DNA from: Streptomyces turgidiscabies Car8
GTDB lineage: Bacteria; Actinomycetota; Actinomycetes; Streptomycetales; Streptomycetaceae
Length of the DNA: 46,546 bases
NCBI RefSeq assembly: GCF_000331005.1
Contig: NZ_AEJB01000266.1
Coordinates: forward strand, 1-46,546
Direction: 5' to 3'
Part shown: positions 7,502 to 15,586 of the stretch, in pieces
How positions within the stretch are numbered: the stretch's first letter is position 1
How the letters are laid out: each line of letters opens with the position of its first letter
Translations under genes and position numbers: made by a program
The notes under the pieces: model-generated
The model's database searches: none
Told to the model about the DNA's origin: nothing
The model's input: only the letters and a program-made list of their open reading frames with translations

Positions 7502-9715
7502 GTGCACTCCGTTGATCGGGAGCACCGCGAGGCCGGCGGGCGGGCATCGGACGCGACGCGTCGGACGAAGGCGCCGACGGCGATGAGCAGTGCGTGGGTA
7601 CGGCATCTGCAGCGCGTGGCCGCGGGCGGGGCCGGCCGGGAGACGGGGAACGCCGACCGGCCCCAGATCCAGCGGGCCGCGGTGGACGAGGGTCTGCGGT
7701 CGTCGTCGCGGCCTCTCGACACCGCGCTGCTCGGCGAGATGCAGGAGCGGTTCGGGGGCGCCGACTTCAGCGGTGTGCAGGTCCATGACGGGCCGGCGGC
7801 GCAGCGGGCGGCCGCCGCGGTCGAGGCCAGGGCGTTCACCAGCGGCACGCACATCGTCGATGGCGGCGGGATGTCCAAGAAGGACTGGGCGCACGAGCTG
7901 GCGCACACCCTCGACCAGGCGGCGGGACCTGTACCGGGTACCGACAACGGCGCGGGCCTGAGCATCTCGAGCGAGGGCGACGAAGGCGAACGCCGGGCGG
8001 TCTCGTTGGCCGACCAGGTGATGGGCGCCCCCGCACCCGCCCCTGTCCAGCGTCTGCCCGCCGAGCACGGGCAGCCGTCCGGGCATACGGAGCACGGTCA
8101 CGTACATCCGCACGCCGGTCCGGCGTCCGTCCAGCGGGTGGGTCAGAGTGCCGTGACCGGGGGTTCCACCGAGCCAGAGCAGGCCGAGCAGAGTTCGGCG
8201 GCCGAAGGGGCAGGGAAGCAGGCCATGGGGGCGGAAGTCATCGCCCGCCTGAGCCAGTCGATCGAACTGCACACGGTCCAGAAGAAGACCAAGAAGAACG
8301 TCTTCGCGCCGGGTACCTGGTGGCCCGAACAGTGGATGAGCGAAGGACCGGCCCGGCTCAGGAAGACCCTCGACCGGCGGGTGATGCGCGGTGAGGCGTT
8401 CAACGACCAGGACCTGGACGACATCAAGCACCTCTCCGAGGTGAATGCGGAGTGGCTCCAGAAGGTGGGCATCGGCACCTACGAGCAGGCCGAGAAATAC
8501 AGTGAGGGCGGGTTCAAGGACTGGCTGACGCTCCCCGCGGGCAAGCGCGTCCTCACGGCCACCCTGGCCGTCCGCGCCAGTCACCCGGCCGTCCGCGAGG
8601 CGGGCCAGGACGCGCCGATCTCGCCGGACTACACGCTCGGCCGGTTCATGCTCACCAACGCGCCCGGTATCGAGCCGCGGGAGAAGCAGGACCTGGAGCG
8701 GGAGCGCGACCAGCAGATCCGGGAGACGGCCATCGACACCCTGCACCCGGCCGGGATGGCACCCGAGCGCCGACACCCGGCCGGCGTCCCCGAGACGGGT
8801 CCCACGCCGGGCAAGGGCAGAGCCAAGAAGGAGACGCCGAAGGAGACGCCGACCCACGAGGCGAAGGACGCGCGGGCCCGCGAGATGCTCACCAAGGTCC
8901 TGCTCGTCCTGCAGCACGGGCTGAAGCTGTACGACCCGGAGGCCGGGGCGCACGTGGCCGACTACGAGAAGGACGTCATCCGCGCCCTCGCCCACGGCGG
9001 CCGGGTCAACATCCGCATCCCCGCTCTGAGCTCCGCCGACGCCCCGGCCTACTCGCTGCCGGAGTTCCTGGGCGTGACTCAGGACGACAGTTCGAACACT
9101 CGCGCGGGGGACGTCGTCGACCGTGGCTTCGCCACGCACCGGACCTCCATCGGAGCCAACAAGGAGGGCAGGCCGGGCGCGTTCAAGGAGAAAGGAGGCC
9201 TCTTGGCGTCGGCCACCAACGTGGTGTCCCTCGGTGCGGACCGTCCGGACCTGTGGGGACAGGACATCTCCGGCGGTGGTCTCGGCTCCAAGGACTGGAA
9301 CGGCGATGTGGTGCTGCCGAACGGGTCGTACGGCCACATGCTGCTGGTCCACCACCGGCCGACCCGGAAGAAGGACGGTTCGCTGCAGATCGGCATCGAG
9401 ACCCTGGCGCCGCACGCCAGCAGTCCGGTGGGCTACGAGCACGACTTCCGCTCCACCGAGGCCACCGCCAACCCGGAGTCGGTCATGCACGGCCACAAGG
9501 GCGACAAGGTCGGCTCGGGCGGACTGGGCAAGAACGAACGCCTGGTCGAACTGGGAGAGATGGGCAGGTCCCATGCCAGTGGCGACTGGCGTACCTTCCT
9601 GGACGAGATCAAGCAGCAGTGGGACGCCGCGCTGGCGGAGACCGAGGACGGCTCGAAGGAACGGCGGGCTCTGTACGAAGGCCTGGTGGGCCCCCGGGCG
9701 CAGCCGGGATCCTGA
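7502..9715 (+). CDS. Orphan DUF4157 (eCIS-core metallopeptidase-like) protein
   Basis: 737-aa protein starting at GTG 7502. Residues about 71-140 are a DUF4157 domain (PLDTALLGEMQERFGG...VQVHDGPAAQRAA) ending in a complete zinc-peptidase-like HELAH at 131-135. A low-complexity linker follows (Ala/Pro/His-rich, about 175-240), then a helical region with TWWPEQWMSEGPARLRKTL. After a Lys/Glu/Pro-rich spacer (KKETPKETPTHEAK) comes a roughly 250-residue C-terminal domain I do not recognise (SLPEFLGVTQDD, NGSYGHMLLVHHRP, PVGYEHDFRSTEA). In the literature DUF4157 marks proteins linked to extracellular contractile injection systems, often effectors with variable C-termini. No sheath, tube, spike or AAA+ gene is in this window, so the protein is orphan here. 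No signal peptide or membrane helix. Effector or toxin is a hypothesis. Confidence 0.85.
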   Translation: MHSVDREHREAGGRASDATRRTKAPTAMSSAWVRHLQRVAAGGAGRETGNADRPQIQRAAVDEGLRSSSRPLDTALLGEMQERFGGADFSGVQVHDGPAAQRAAAAVEARAFTSGTHIVDGGGMSKKDWAHELAHTLDQAAGPVPGTDNGAGLSISSEGDEGERRAVSLADQVMGAPAPAPVQRLPAEHGQPSGHTEHGHVHPHAGPASVQRVGQSAVTGGSTEPEQAEQSSAAEGAGKQAMGAEVIARLSQSIELHTVQKKTKKNVFAPGTWWPEQWMSEGPARLRKTLDRRVMRGEAFNDQDLDDIKHLSEVNAEWLQKVGIGTYEQAEKYSEGGFKDWLTLPAGKRVLTATLAVRASHPAVREAGQDAPISPDYTLGRFMLTNAPGIEPREKQDLERERDQQIRETAIDTLHPAGMAPERRHPAGVPETGPTPGKGRAKKETPKETPTHEAKDARAREMLTKVLLVLQHGLKLYDPEAGAHVADYEKDVIRALAHGGRVNIRIPALSSADAPAYSLPEFLGVTQDDSSNTRAGDVVDRGFATHRTSIGANKEGRPGAFKEKGGLLASATNVVSLGADRPDLWGQDISGGGLGSKDWNGDVVLPNGSYGHMLLVHHRPTRKKDGSLQIGIETLAPHASSPVGYEHDFRSTEATANPESVMHGHKGDKVGSGGLGKNERLVELGEMGRSHASGDWRTFLDEIKQQWDAALAETEDGSKERRALYEGLVGPRAQPGS

Positions 9716-9721
9716 CGGCAG

Positions 9722-9736
9722 TGGCCGGGCCGGCCA
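9722..9736 (+). terminator. Short GC hairpin after the DUF4157 gene
   Basis: TGGCC and GGCCA flank a 5-nt GC core, 6 bp after the stop codon. The stem is short and no T-run follows, so termination here is only possible. Confidence 0.3.
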
Positions 9737-9904
9737 GGGATCCGACCGCAGGCAGACATGGGTCCGCGGGGCGCGGTGACCGCCTGCCCGGGGGCACCGC
9801 AGGGGCCGGGCGGGCAGGCTCGGATGGCGACGGAGACGTGACAGGGAGTGACGGAGGCGGGGTCGGGTCCCGCAGGTCCGCTCCCATGGTGGAGAATCAT
9901 TGCC

Positions 9905-10405
9905 ATGAGTGAGAACGTCTATTTCCAGGTTTCCGCGAACGGCGAGGACCTCGGGCGCATCGTCTTCCGGCTGTTCGACGATGTCGTGCCGAAGACCGCC
10001 CGCAACTTCCGCGAGCTGGCCACCGGCCAGAACGGTTACGGCTACAAGGGTGCCCCCTTCCACCGCGTCATCCCCGAGTTCATGCTGCAGGGCGGTGACT
10101 TCACCAACGGCAACGGCACGGGCGGCAAGAGCATCTACGGTGAGAAGTTCGCCGACGAGAACTTCCAGCTCAAGCACGACCGGCCGTTCCTGCTGAGCAT
10201 GGCCAACGCGGGTCCGAACTCCAACGGCTCGCAGTTCTTCATCACCACCGTGGTGACCCCGTGGCTCGACGGCAAGCACGTCGTCTTCGGCGAGGTCGTC
10301 GAGGGTGCGGACATCGTCAAGACGATCGAGGCGCTCGGTAACCGCTCCGGTGCCACCTCGAAGAAGCTCGTCATCGAGGAGAGCGGCGTCGTTTCCCCCG
10401 CCTGA
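9905..10405 (+). CDS. Peptidyl-prolyl cis-trans isomerase, cyclophilin type
   Basis: 166-aa single-domain cyclophilin that isomerises Xaa-Pro bonds in the cytoplasm. The ATG at 9905 gives the standard N-terminus ([10 protein letters not shown]); an earlier in-frame GTG is not supported. Key features are the active-site [15 protein letters not shown] stretch with its Arg, GSQFFIT, and the conserved Trp in [14 protein letters not shown] that in other cyclophilins contacts cyclosporin. The sequence is of the eukaryote-like 18-kDa class known in Streptomyces, distinct from the more divergent bacterial PpiA type. It stands alone, between an orphan DUF4157 gene and a strong terminator. Confidence 0.96.
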   Translation: MSENVYFQVSANGEDLGRIVFRLFDDVVPKTARNFRELATGQNGYGYKGAPFHRVIPEFMLQGGDFTNGNGTGGKSIYGEKFADENFQLKHDRPFLLSMANAGPNSNGSQFFITTVVTPWLDGKHVVFGEVVEGADIVKTIEALGNRSGATSKKLVIEESGVVSPA

Positions 10406-10480
10406 TCATCGTCCGGGTCGCGCCTGCGGCTACTGGACACGGCAAGTGTCCGGGGCTGCCGGAGGGCGCGACATCGACGG

Positions 10481-10519
10481 GGGACAGGGCCGTGTGCCGT
10501 GGGCGCCCGGCCCTGTCCC
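10481..10519 (+). terminator. Perfect 12-bp stem-loop after the cyclophilin gene
   Basis: GGGACAGGGCCG (10481-10492) pairs perfectly with CGGCCCTGTCCC (10508-10519) around a 15-nt loop. It lies 75 bp after the cyclophilin stop. A smaller hairpin (GGACAC/GTGTCC, 10435-10451) precedes it. Confidence 0.65.
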
Positions 10520-10859
10520 GGGTGGTGTCGAGGCAGACCTCCACCACCAGCCCGGGTCGCGCCCGGGCGGCCCCGCGCGAGTGACGGCCGAGGCCTCCTG
10601 CGTGCCCCGCCCGCCAGCTCCCGGCCGGTGAACTTCCCGCGTGTACAAGTGAGTTGACGGATCGTCACCTGCTGTGAGGTCAGCTGGCGTTCTGTTCCCC
10701 CGCGGGTCGTCGGGGCCGTGCCAATCCCGCGCTTTTTCCCCGCGTCCGTCGTCGATCGGTCGCCCCGGACCCTGTCGGGAAGTCCCGTCGGCGCTCCCGT
10801 CCAGTCGTGACCGGCCTCGCGGCGTCGAGGCCTGCGGAAATCGAATACGGTCGCCACCG
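10520..10859. other. Non-coding stretch upstream of the GH43-AbfB gene
   Basis: Apart from the terminator before it and the promoter after it, I see no gene here: frames open in both directions lack ribosome-binding sites and give low-complexity Arg/Pro/Ala translations typical of antisense or intergenic GC-rich DNA. Confidence 0.5.
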
Positions 10860-10889
10860 TTGACTTCCGTATGGCGTGGGCCCTAGCTT
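10860..10889 (+). promoter_or_regulatory. Putative sigma-70 (HrdB-type) promoter for the GH43-AbfB gene
   Basis: TTGACT (10860-10865) and TAGCTT (10884-10889) are spaced by 18 bp and match Streptomyces housekeeping -35 and -10 hexamers. They lie about 140 bp upstream of the start at 11028, giving a long leader. Confidence 0.4.
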
Positions 10890-10991
10890 CAGCGCCGAGC
10901 GGTTCGACGGAACGTGCACCGTTCGGTATATCGACCACGTTTGTGGATTCGATTGTCGCGCTGAACCAGAAGTGCCGTCCGGCCGAGGCAT

Positions 10992-11017
10992 CCGGAGAAC
11001 GACACCGGAGAACGACA
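10992..11017 (+). repeat. Tandem 13-bp direct repeat in the GH43-AbfB leader
   Basis: CCGGAGAACGACA occurs twice head-to-tail (10992-11004 and 11005-11017), directly before the ribosome-binding site. Each copy contains GGAG. It may be a regulator site, a leader element or a local duplication. Confidence 0.6.
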
Positions 11018-11027
11018 GGGGATGTAC

Positions 11028-12461
11028 ATGCGTGCGGTTCTCTCCCGGCTGGCGACGATATTGGTCGCCGCCTGCCTGCTCCTCACCTCCCAGGCCCTGA
11101 CAGCACCGCAGCGGGCCGCCGCCGCCGAGCCGGGCTACCTGATGGTGCACTTCACCGGGGAGGGGGCGACCAACCAGCAGATGTACCTCTCGCACAGCAC
11201 GGACGGCGTGCACTGGGACGACCTCAACGGGGGAGGGATGGTCCTGCGCTCCACCGTGGGCACGAAGGGCGTGCGTGACCCCGCGCTGGTGCGCTCTCCC
11301 GACGGCAGCAAGTACTGGATCGTCGCGACCGACCTGTGCATCGGCTGCGGGCAGAACTGGGACACCGCGCAGAACAACGCCAGCCGCAACCTCGTGGTGT
11401 GGGAGTCCTCGGACCTGGTCACCTGGTCGCAGCCGTGGCTGCTCAACGTCGCCGGCGCGATCCCCGACGGCCGCAACGCCTGGGCTCCGGAGGCCATCTG
11501 GGACCCGGCGACCAACGACTACGTCCTGTACTGGGCGACGAACGCGACCCTCAACGGTGTGCTGAAGCACCGTATCTACTACGCCCGCACGTCGGACTTC
11601 CGCACCATCACCACCCCGCAGCTGTACATCGACCGCCCCGGCACCCAGGGCATCATCGACACCCAGATCATCGAGACACCGTCCGGCGTCGGCAACTACC
11701 GCTACGTTCGGGCCTCCGGCGACGGGCAGATCACCCTCGAAGGCAGCAACTCGATCCTCGGGACGTGGACCAACCTCGGAAACCTCTCCGGCATCGGCCT
11801 CACCGGCTCCCAGGTGGAAGGCCCGATGTGGATGAAGTTCAACGGCACAAACAAATGGGCCCTCTACCTCGACCAGTACGCCACCAGCGGCGGTTACATG
11901 CCGGTCCTGACGACCGACCCGTCCAATCCCGCCGCCTACCAGAAGCAGACGTCGGGAAGCTACGACATGGGCGGCACCAAGAAGCGCCACGGCTGGATCC
12001 TGAACCTTACGGCCGCCGAGGAGAACCGCGTCCTCGCCCGCTGGCCCGACACCGCGGTTCAGCGTCTCCAGTCGTACAACTTCCAGGACCGGTACGTCCG
12101 GCACACCAACTTCGACGTGCGAATCGACCCGAACGTCAGCCCCGCCGAGGATTCCAGGTTCCGGCTGCGGACGGGCCTCGCGGGCTCCGGGACCGTCTCC
12201 TTCGAGTCGGTGAACTTCCCCGGGTACTTCCTGCGGCACTCGAACTTCGACTTCCAGCTCGCCTACAACGACGGCACCAGCCAGTTCGCCCAGGACGCCA
12301 CCTTCAACCAGGTCGCGGGGCTCGCCGACTCGACCTGGTCGTCGTTCCAGTCCTACAACCACCCCGACCGGTACATCCGCCACTACGCCTACGAGCTGCG
12401 CCTCGACCCGATCACCACCGCGACGGGCCGCGCCGACGCCACCTTCCGCGTGACGAGCTGA
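11028..12461 (+). CDS. Secreted GH43 glycosidase with C-terminal AbfB (CBM42-like) domain
   Basis: 477-aa exported enzyme acting on arabinose-containing polysaccharide. Two ATGs are available (11022, 11028); AGGGG at 11017-11021 is correctly spaced only for 11028. Residues about 1-34 are a signal peptide (LATILVAACLLLTSQAL, cleavage near RAAAAEPG). The GH43 propeller spans about 35-325, with GVRDPALVRSPDG, NAWAPEAIWDPATNDYVLYW and VEGPMWMKFNG as blade motifs; Glu in VEGPM is the likely acid. Residues about 338-477 form an alpha-L-arabinofuranosidase B-type beta-trefoil with repeats of the form QSYNFQDRYVRHTNFDVRI. A CBM42-type domain binds arabinofuranose side chains, so the substrate is probably arabinan or arabinoxylan. 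It is monocistronic and followed by a bidirectional terminator. Confidence 0.93.
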   Translation: MRAVLSRLATILVAACLLLTSQALTAPQRAAAAEPGYLMVHFTGEGATNQQMYLSHSTDGVHWDDLNGGGMVLRSTVGTKGVRDPALVRSPDGSKYWIVATDLCIGCGQNWDTAQNNASRNLVVWESSDLVTWSQPWLLNVAGAIPDGRNAWAPEAIWDPATNDYVLYWATNATLNGVLKHRIYYARTSDFRTITTPQLYIDRPGTQGIIDTQIIETPSGVGNYRYVRASGDGQITLEGSNSILGTWTNLGNLSGIGLTGSQVEGPMWMKFNGTNKWALYLDQYATSGGYMPVLTTDPSNPAAYQKQTSGSYDMGGTKKRHGWILNLTAAEENRVLARWPDTAVQRLQSYNFQDRYVRHTNFDVRIDPNVSPAEDSRFRLRTGLAGSGTVSFESVNFPGYFLRHSNFDFQLAYNDGTSQFAQDATFNQVAGLADSTWSSFQSYNHPDRYIRHYAYELRLDPITTATGRADATFRVTS

Positions 12462-12531
12462 CCCGGGCCGAGAAGAACGTGTGCCGGTCCACGTAGTTCC
12501 ACGGATGTCTCCGGCCAGGACGAGTGACGGA

Positions 12532-12560
12532 CTTGCCCGGCGTGGACACCGCCGGGCAAG
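12532..12560. terminator. Bidirectional terminator between convergent genes
   Basis: CTTGCCCGGCG (12532-12542) and CGCCGGGCAAG (12550-12560) form a perfect 11-bp stem with a 7-nt loop. It sits between the plus-strand GH43-AbfB gene and the minus-strand mannosyltransferase and can serve both. Confidence 0.75.
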
Positions 12561-12614
12561 GATGTCGGTCGCCCGCTGAAGACGCCCGTTCACGGCCTCA
12601 TCTCGCTGCAGGGC

Positions 12615-14357
12615 TCAGATCCAGGTGTCGAGCCACATCCTGGCGTGCCAGTCGGCGTACGGGATCGTCTGCCCGGAGTAGACCGGGAAGAAATAGACGA
12701 AGTTCCAGGCGATGAGCAGGACGAGTACGCCCGCGGCCACCGCGCCACGCCCCCGGCGCCCGTCAGCCGCGCCCGGCGGACCCAGCAGGGCTCCCAGCAT
12801 CATGGTGACGGCCAGGCACAGGTACGGCACGAAGACGATCGCGTAGAAGGAGAAGATCGTGCGGTCCTGGTAAAGGAACCACGGAAGATATCCGGCACCC
12901 ACCGCACACAGGACGGCGCCGGCACGCCAGTCGCGGCGCAGCGCCCACCGGTAGAGCAGGTACACGAGCGCGCAGCACGCCGCCCACCACAACAGTGGTG
13001 TCCCCAGGGCGAGGACCGCCTGTGAACAGTCGGTCGCCGTGCGGCAGCCGTCGGTGCCGGGTTTCGGTGACTGGTAGTGGAACAGCACAGGCCGGCCCTG
13101 GATCGTCCAACTCCAGGGATTCGATTCGTACTTGTGCGGAATGTGCAGGCCGATGTTGAACCGGTACACCCCTGACTCGTAGTGCCACAGGCTGCGCAAC
13201 GGCGCCGGAATCCACGACCAGACGCCGCCGCGGTCGTCCGCCCAGTGGCGTCCGTAGCCGTCGTCGGAGAGGAACCAGCCGGTCCATGCCGCCAGATAGG
13301 TCGTCACGGCGACCGGAACGACGGTCAGCACCGACCTGCCGAGGTCCTTGCGCAGTACCGAGCGGTAGGGGTGGCGCGCTCCCGCCACGCGGCGCGAGCC
13401 GACATCCCACAGCAGGGTCAGGACCACGAAGAAGACGAGGAAGTAGAGACCGTTCCACTTGGTCGAGGCCGCCAGCCCCAGGAAGAGGCCCGCTGCCGCT
13501 CGCCAGGGCCGCAGTCCCGTTCCGGCGTGATCACCGGTGTGCGCGTCGGGGCGTACCCGGCCGTCCTCGGCGACCGGCAGCGCCGCCGCGAGCCGGGCAC
13601 GCGCGTGGTCCCGGTCGATGAGCAGGCTCGCGAACGCCGCCAGTACGAAGAACATGACGACGAGGTCGAGCAGGGCGGTGCGGCTCATCACGTAGTGCAG
13701 GCCGTCCACCGCCATCAGTGCCCCGGCGAGGCAGCCCAGCAGTGTCGAACGGAACAGCCGGCGCCCTGCCCGGCACAGCATCAGCACCGAAAGCGTGCCG
13801 AGTACCGCCGTCATGAAGCGCCAGCCGAACGGGGTGAGACCGAACATCCACTCGCCTACGGCTATCACCCACTTGCCCGTGGGCGGGTGCGCGACGAAGG
13901 AGCCGGTGCCGGAGAGCGGGATCACCTGCGGATCGGCCAGGATCTGCGGGTCGGCGATCTTGCGGTCCGGCCAGGTGCCCTCGTAACCGAGCCGCAGCAA
14001 GGACCAGCCGTCCTTGGCGTAGTACGTCTCGTCGAACACCACCGCCCGTGGGCTGCCCAGACGCCAGAAGCGTGGCAGCCCGGCGAACAACGTCACCAGC
14101 AGCGGCCAGCCCCACCCCGACCAGCGCGCGCTGACCGGTGACAGCCAGAGCGGGTTGCGGACCCGTCTCAATGGCTGTGGCTGTGGCTGTGGCCGTGGTC
14201 GTGGTGCGGGGAAGGGCGCGACGAGGCGGTCGTGCACGGACGTGTGCGCGTGCCCGACGTACCCGAAACCGCGCAGCCGCCGTCGCCAGGAGATCGACGG
14301 GGGATCCGCCGCCCTGCCGGTCACGGAGGCGGGCGCGGGGGCGTTCTTCTGGATCAC
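12615..14357 (-). CDS. Dolichyl-phosphate-mannose--protein mannosyltransferase (Pmt-like)
   Basis: 580-aa polytopic membrane enzyme that transfers mannose from polyprenyl-phosphomannose to Ser/Thr of exported proteins. The GTG at 14357 is fixed by its GTGA overlap with the stop of the preceding gene; longer upstream frames are not coding. After a soluble Pro-rich N-terminus (PRPRPQPQPQP), about ten membrane segments follow. GT39 hallmarks are FDETYYAKD in the first outer loop, VAHPPTGKWVIAVGE, DGLHYVMSRTALLD, and HKYESNPWSW in the large external (MIR-like) loop. The C-terminus ARMWLDTWI is characteristic of actinobacterial Pmt. Streptomyces normally carry a pmt gene elsewhere; the sigma-factor context here suggests a dedicated second copy (inference). 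Confidence 0.95.
   Translation of the reverse strand: MIQKNAPAPASVTGRAADPPSISWRRRLRGFGYVGHAHTSVHDRLVAPFPAPRPRPQPQPQPLRRVRNPLWLSPVSARWSGWGWPLLVTLFAGLPRFWRLGSPRAVVFDETYYAKDGWSLLRLGYEGTWPDRKIADPQILADPQVIPLSGTGSFVAHPPTGKWVIAVGEWMFGLTPFGWRFMTAVLGTLSVLMLCRAGRRLFRSTLLGCLAGALMAVDGLHYVMSRTALLDLVVMFFVLAAFASLLIDRDHARARLAAALPVAEDGRVRPDAHTGDHAGTGLRPWRAAAGLFLGLAASTKWNGLYFLVFFVVLTLLWDVGSRRVAGARHPYRSVLRKDLGRSVLTVVPVAVTTYLAAWTGWFLSDDGYGRHWADDRGGVWSWIPAPLRSLWHYESGVYRFNIGLHIPHKYESNPWSWTIQGRPVLFHYQSPKPGTDGCRTATDCSQAVLALGTPLLWWAACCALVYLLYRWALRRDWRAGAVLCAVGAGYLPWFLYQDRTIFSFYAIVFVPYLCLAVTMMLGALLGPPGAADGRRGRGAVAAGVLVLLIAWNFVYFFPVYSGQTIPYADWHARMWLDTWI
14172..14207 (-). repeat. Hexanucleotide repeat encoding the Pro-rich N-terminus of Pmt
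   Basis: TGGCTG occurs three times in tandem on the plus strand (14172-14189), followed by variants TGGCCG, TGGTCG and TGGTGC. On the minus strand it encodes alternating Pro-Gln and Pro-Arg. Such units can change in copy number. Confidence 0.7.
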
Positions 14358-14731
14358 GTGGTGGGTTTTCCGCTCGTGACGCGTCGGTACGGCATCGACC
14401 GTGGCCGAGTGGTCCGCGTGGAGGCGGGCTTCGCACTCTCCTCGGCACTCGACGCGGGGCGGACCACCGGAGGCCCCGGGACCGACCCGGCGGAGGTGAC
14501 GGGGCGCGGGAGGGGCGCAGTACCGCCGTTGGCGACAGTGTCCGACAGAGCCATCAGCGCGACTCCGCACCCGGCGACCGCCAGCGCGGAACCGGTGGCC
14601 ACCCATGCCGTCCGGAAGCGTTGCCGGGCGCGCACGGCAGCGCGCAGACGGAGTCGGTGACGGTCTTCGTACGGCGTGTCCTGCCTGCTGTCACGAAGCA
14701 TCCGCGACAACTCCTGCTCGAAGTGATCCAT
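14354..14731 (-). CDS. Single-pass membrane protein downstream of ECF sigma factor, putative anti-sigma/regulatory partner
   Basis: 125-aa protein. ATG 14731 lies 10 bp after the sigma-factor stop, and its TGA overlaps the GTG of the mannosyltransferase. The N-terminal 40 residues are charged and cytoplasmic (MDHFEQELSRMLRDSRQD...RLRLRAAVRARQR). One membrane helix follows at about 43-65 (TAWVATGSALAVAGCGVALM). The outer 60 residues are rich in Ser, Thr, Pro and Ala (PLPRPVTSAGSVPGPP, ASSAEESAKPASTRTT). Small membrane proteins in this position often sequester the sigma factor, but there is no recognisable zinc-binding anti-sigma motif, so the role is inferred from position. The ectodomain resembles known bacterial O-mannosylation targets in composition and could be a substrate of the coupled Pmt. 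Confidence 0.75.
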   Translation of the reverse strand: MDHFEQELSRMLRDSRQDTPYEDRHRLRLRAAVRARQRFRTAWVATGSALAVAGCGVALMALSDTVANGGTAPLPRPVTSAGSVPGPPVVRPASSAEESAKPASTRTTRPRSMPYRRVTSGKPTT

Positions 14732-14741
14732 GGCTCCTTCT

Positions 14742-15248
14742 TCACTCCACCGGTTCGACCGCGTCCGACATGAGCCGTCTCAACCGCGCGACACCGCGCG
14801 CCGTCAGAGAACGGGCGGTGCCCACCGGACAGCCCAGCACCTCGGCGACCTGACGCTCGGGCAGATCCTGGTAGTAACGCAGCACGACCGCGGTGCGCTG
14901 CCGCGCCGGCAACAACGCCAACATGGCCTCCAGCCGGGTCCGTTCGTCCACGGCGGCGGTCGCGTCGGACACCTCGGGCGGATCAGGCAGCTGGTCCACA
15001 GGGCGCTCACCCCACCAACGGCGCCGTGCCGAACGGGCCGCGGCACGGGCCAGAACCTTGCGCACGTACGCCTCTGGCGCCTGCTCGGCCACCTTCGGCC
15101 AGGCGAACCAGAGCTTGACCAGAGCCTCTTGCAGCAGATCCTCGGCCCGGTGCCGGTCCCCGCCCGTCAGCAGCCGCGCCAGATGAAGCAGCACCGACCA
15201 CCGAGCCGCCACGAAGCGGTCGAACTCGTCGGCCCGCAACTGCCCCAT
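14742..15248 (-). CDS. ECF RNA polymerase sigma factor, SigE-like family
   Basis: 168-aa sigma factor. ATG 15248 (MGQLRADEFDRF) is preceded by GAGGGG at proper spacing; upstream in-frame codons are not coding. Region 2 spans about 10-75 (DEFDRFVAARWSVLLHLARLLTGG, AEDLLQEALVKLW). Region 4 spans about 105-160 (LLPARQRTAVVLRYYQDLPERQVAEVLGCPVGT), with the final helix SLTARGVARLRRLM. The length and the motif [30 protein letters not shown] fit the SigE-like Streptomyces family. It heads a three-gene operon with a membrane partner and a protein mannosyltransferase, so it likely controls a cell-envelope or glycosylation response and possibly its own operon. Confidence 0.92.
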   Translation of the reverse strand: MGQLRADEFDRFVAARWSVLLHLARLLTGGDRHRAEDLLQEALVKLWFAWPKVAEQAPEAYVRKVLARAAARSARRRWWGERPVDQLPDPPEVSDATAAVDERTRLEAMLALLPARQRTAVVLRYYQDLPERQVAEVLGCPVGTARSLTARGVARLRRLMSDAVEPVE

Positions 15249-15544
15249 CGGTGTCGCCCCTCGCCCCCTGCCGGACTCGCCGGCCCCTACCGTGTCTTCG
15301 TGGCGCGGAGCGGCGGACACGTTCGTCGACCACATACGCCGCCGCGTGACCGCGGACGCCCTACACCTTCACTAAGACACTGGGCCACCTCTGGCTATGC
15401 ACCCTGACCGTGTGGCATGGATCACGCGGCAGGGTTCGGCGTGGTGCGCGAGCAGCGAGTGCGACCGAGCAACTGGTACGTGGTACGTCGCAGACGAGGG
15501 CCCGATGGACCGTCCGGCGGGCACCGGATGTCCGCCGGAGGCAC
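15249..15544. other. Intergenic region between sigma-factor operon and chitosanase gene
   Basis: About 300 bp upstream of the sigma gene and downstream of the chitosanase gene. I see no convincing gene. It must hold the promoter of the sigma operon, which I could not place confidently. Confidence 0.4.
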
Positions 15545-15580
15545 CCCGGGCCCGTCCCGGTTGAGCGGGACGGGCCCGGG
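15545..15580 (-). terminator. Perfect 15-bp terminator of the chitosanase gene
   Basis: Bases 15545-15559 pair perfectly with 15566-15580 around the 6-nt loop GTTGAG. The stem is almost all GC and starts 6 bp beyond the chitosanase stop codon. This is one of the strongest hairpins in the window. Confidence 0.85.
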
Positions 15581-15586
15581 CACCCG

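Noticed and set aside
7502..9715. An extracellular contractile injection system locus
   Set aside because: Only a DUF4157 protein is present; no sheath, tube, baseplate, spike or AAA+ ATPase gene was seen within the window.
7496..10279. Minus-strand open frame of about 930 codons across the DUF4157 and cyclophilin genes
   Set aside because: It spans two clearly coding plus-strand genes and the gap between them and has no recognisable domain.
13182..14141. Plus-strand frame opposite the mannosyltransferase gene
   Set aside because: Arg/Gly/Glu-rich mirror translation with no features; the minus strand encodes a full Pmt.
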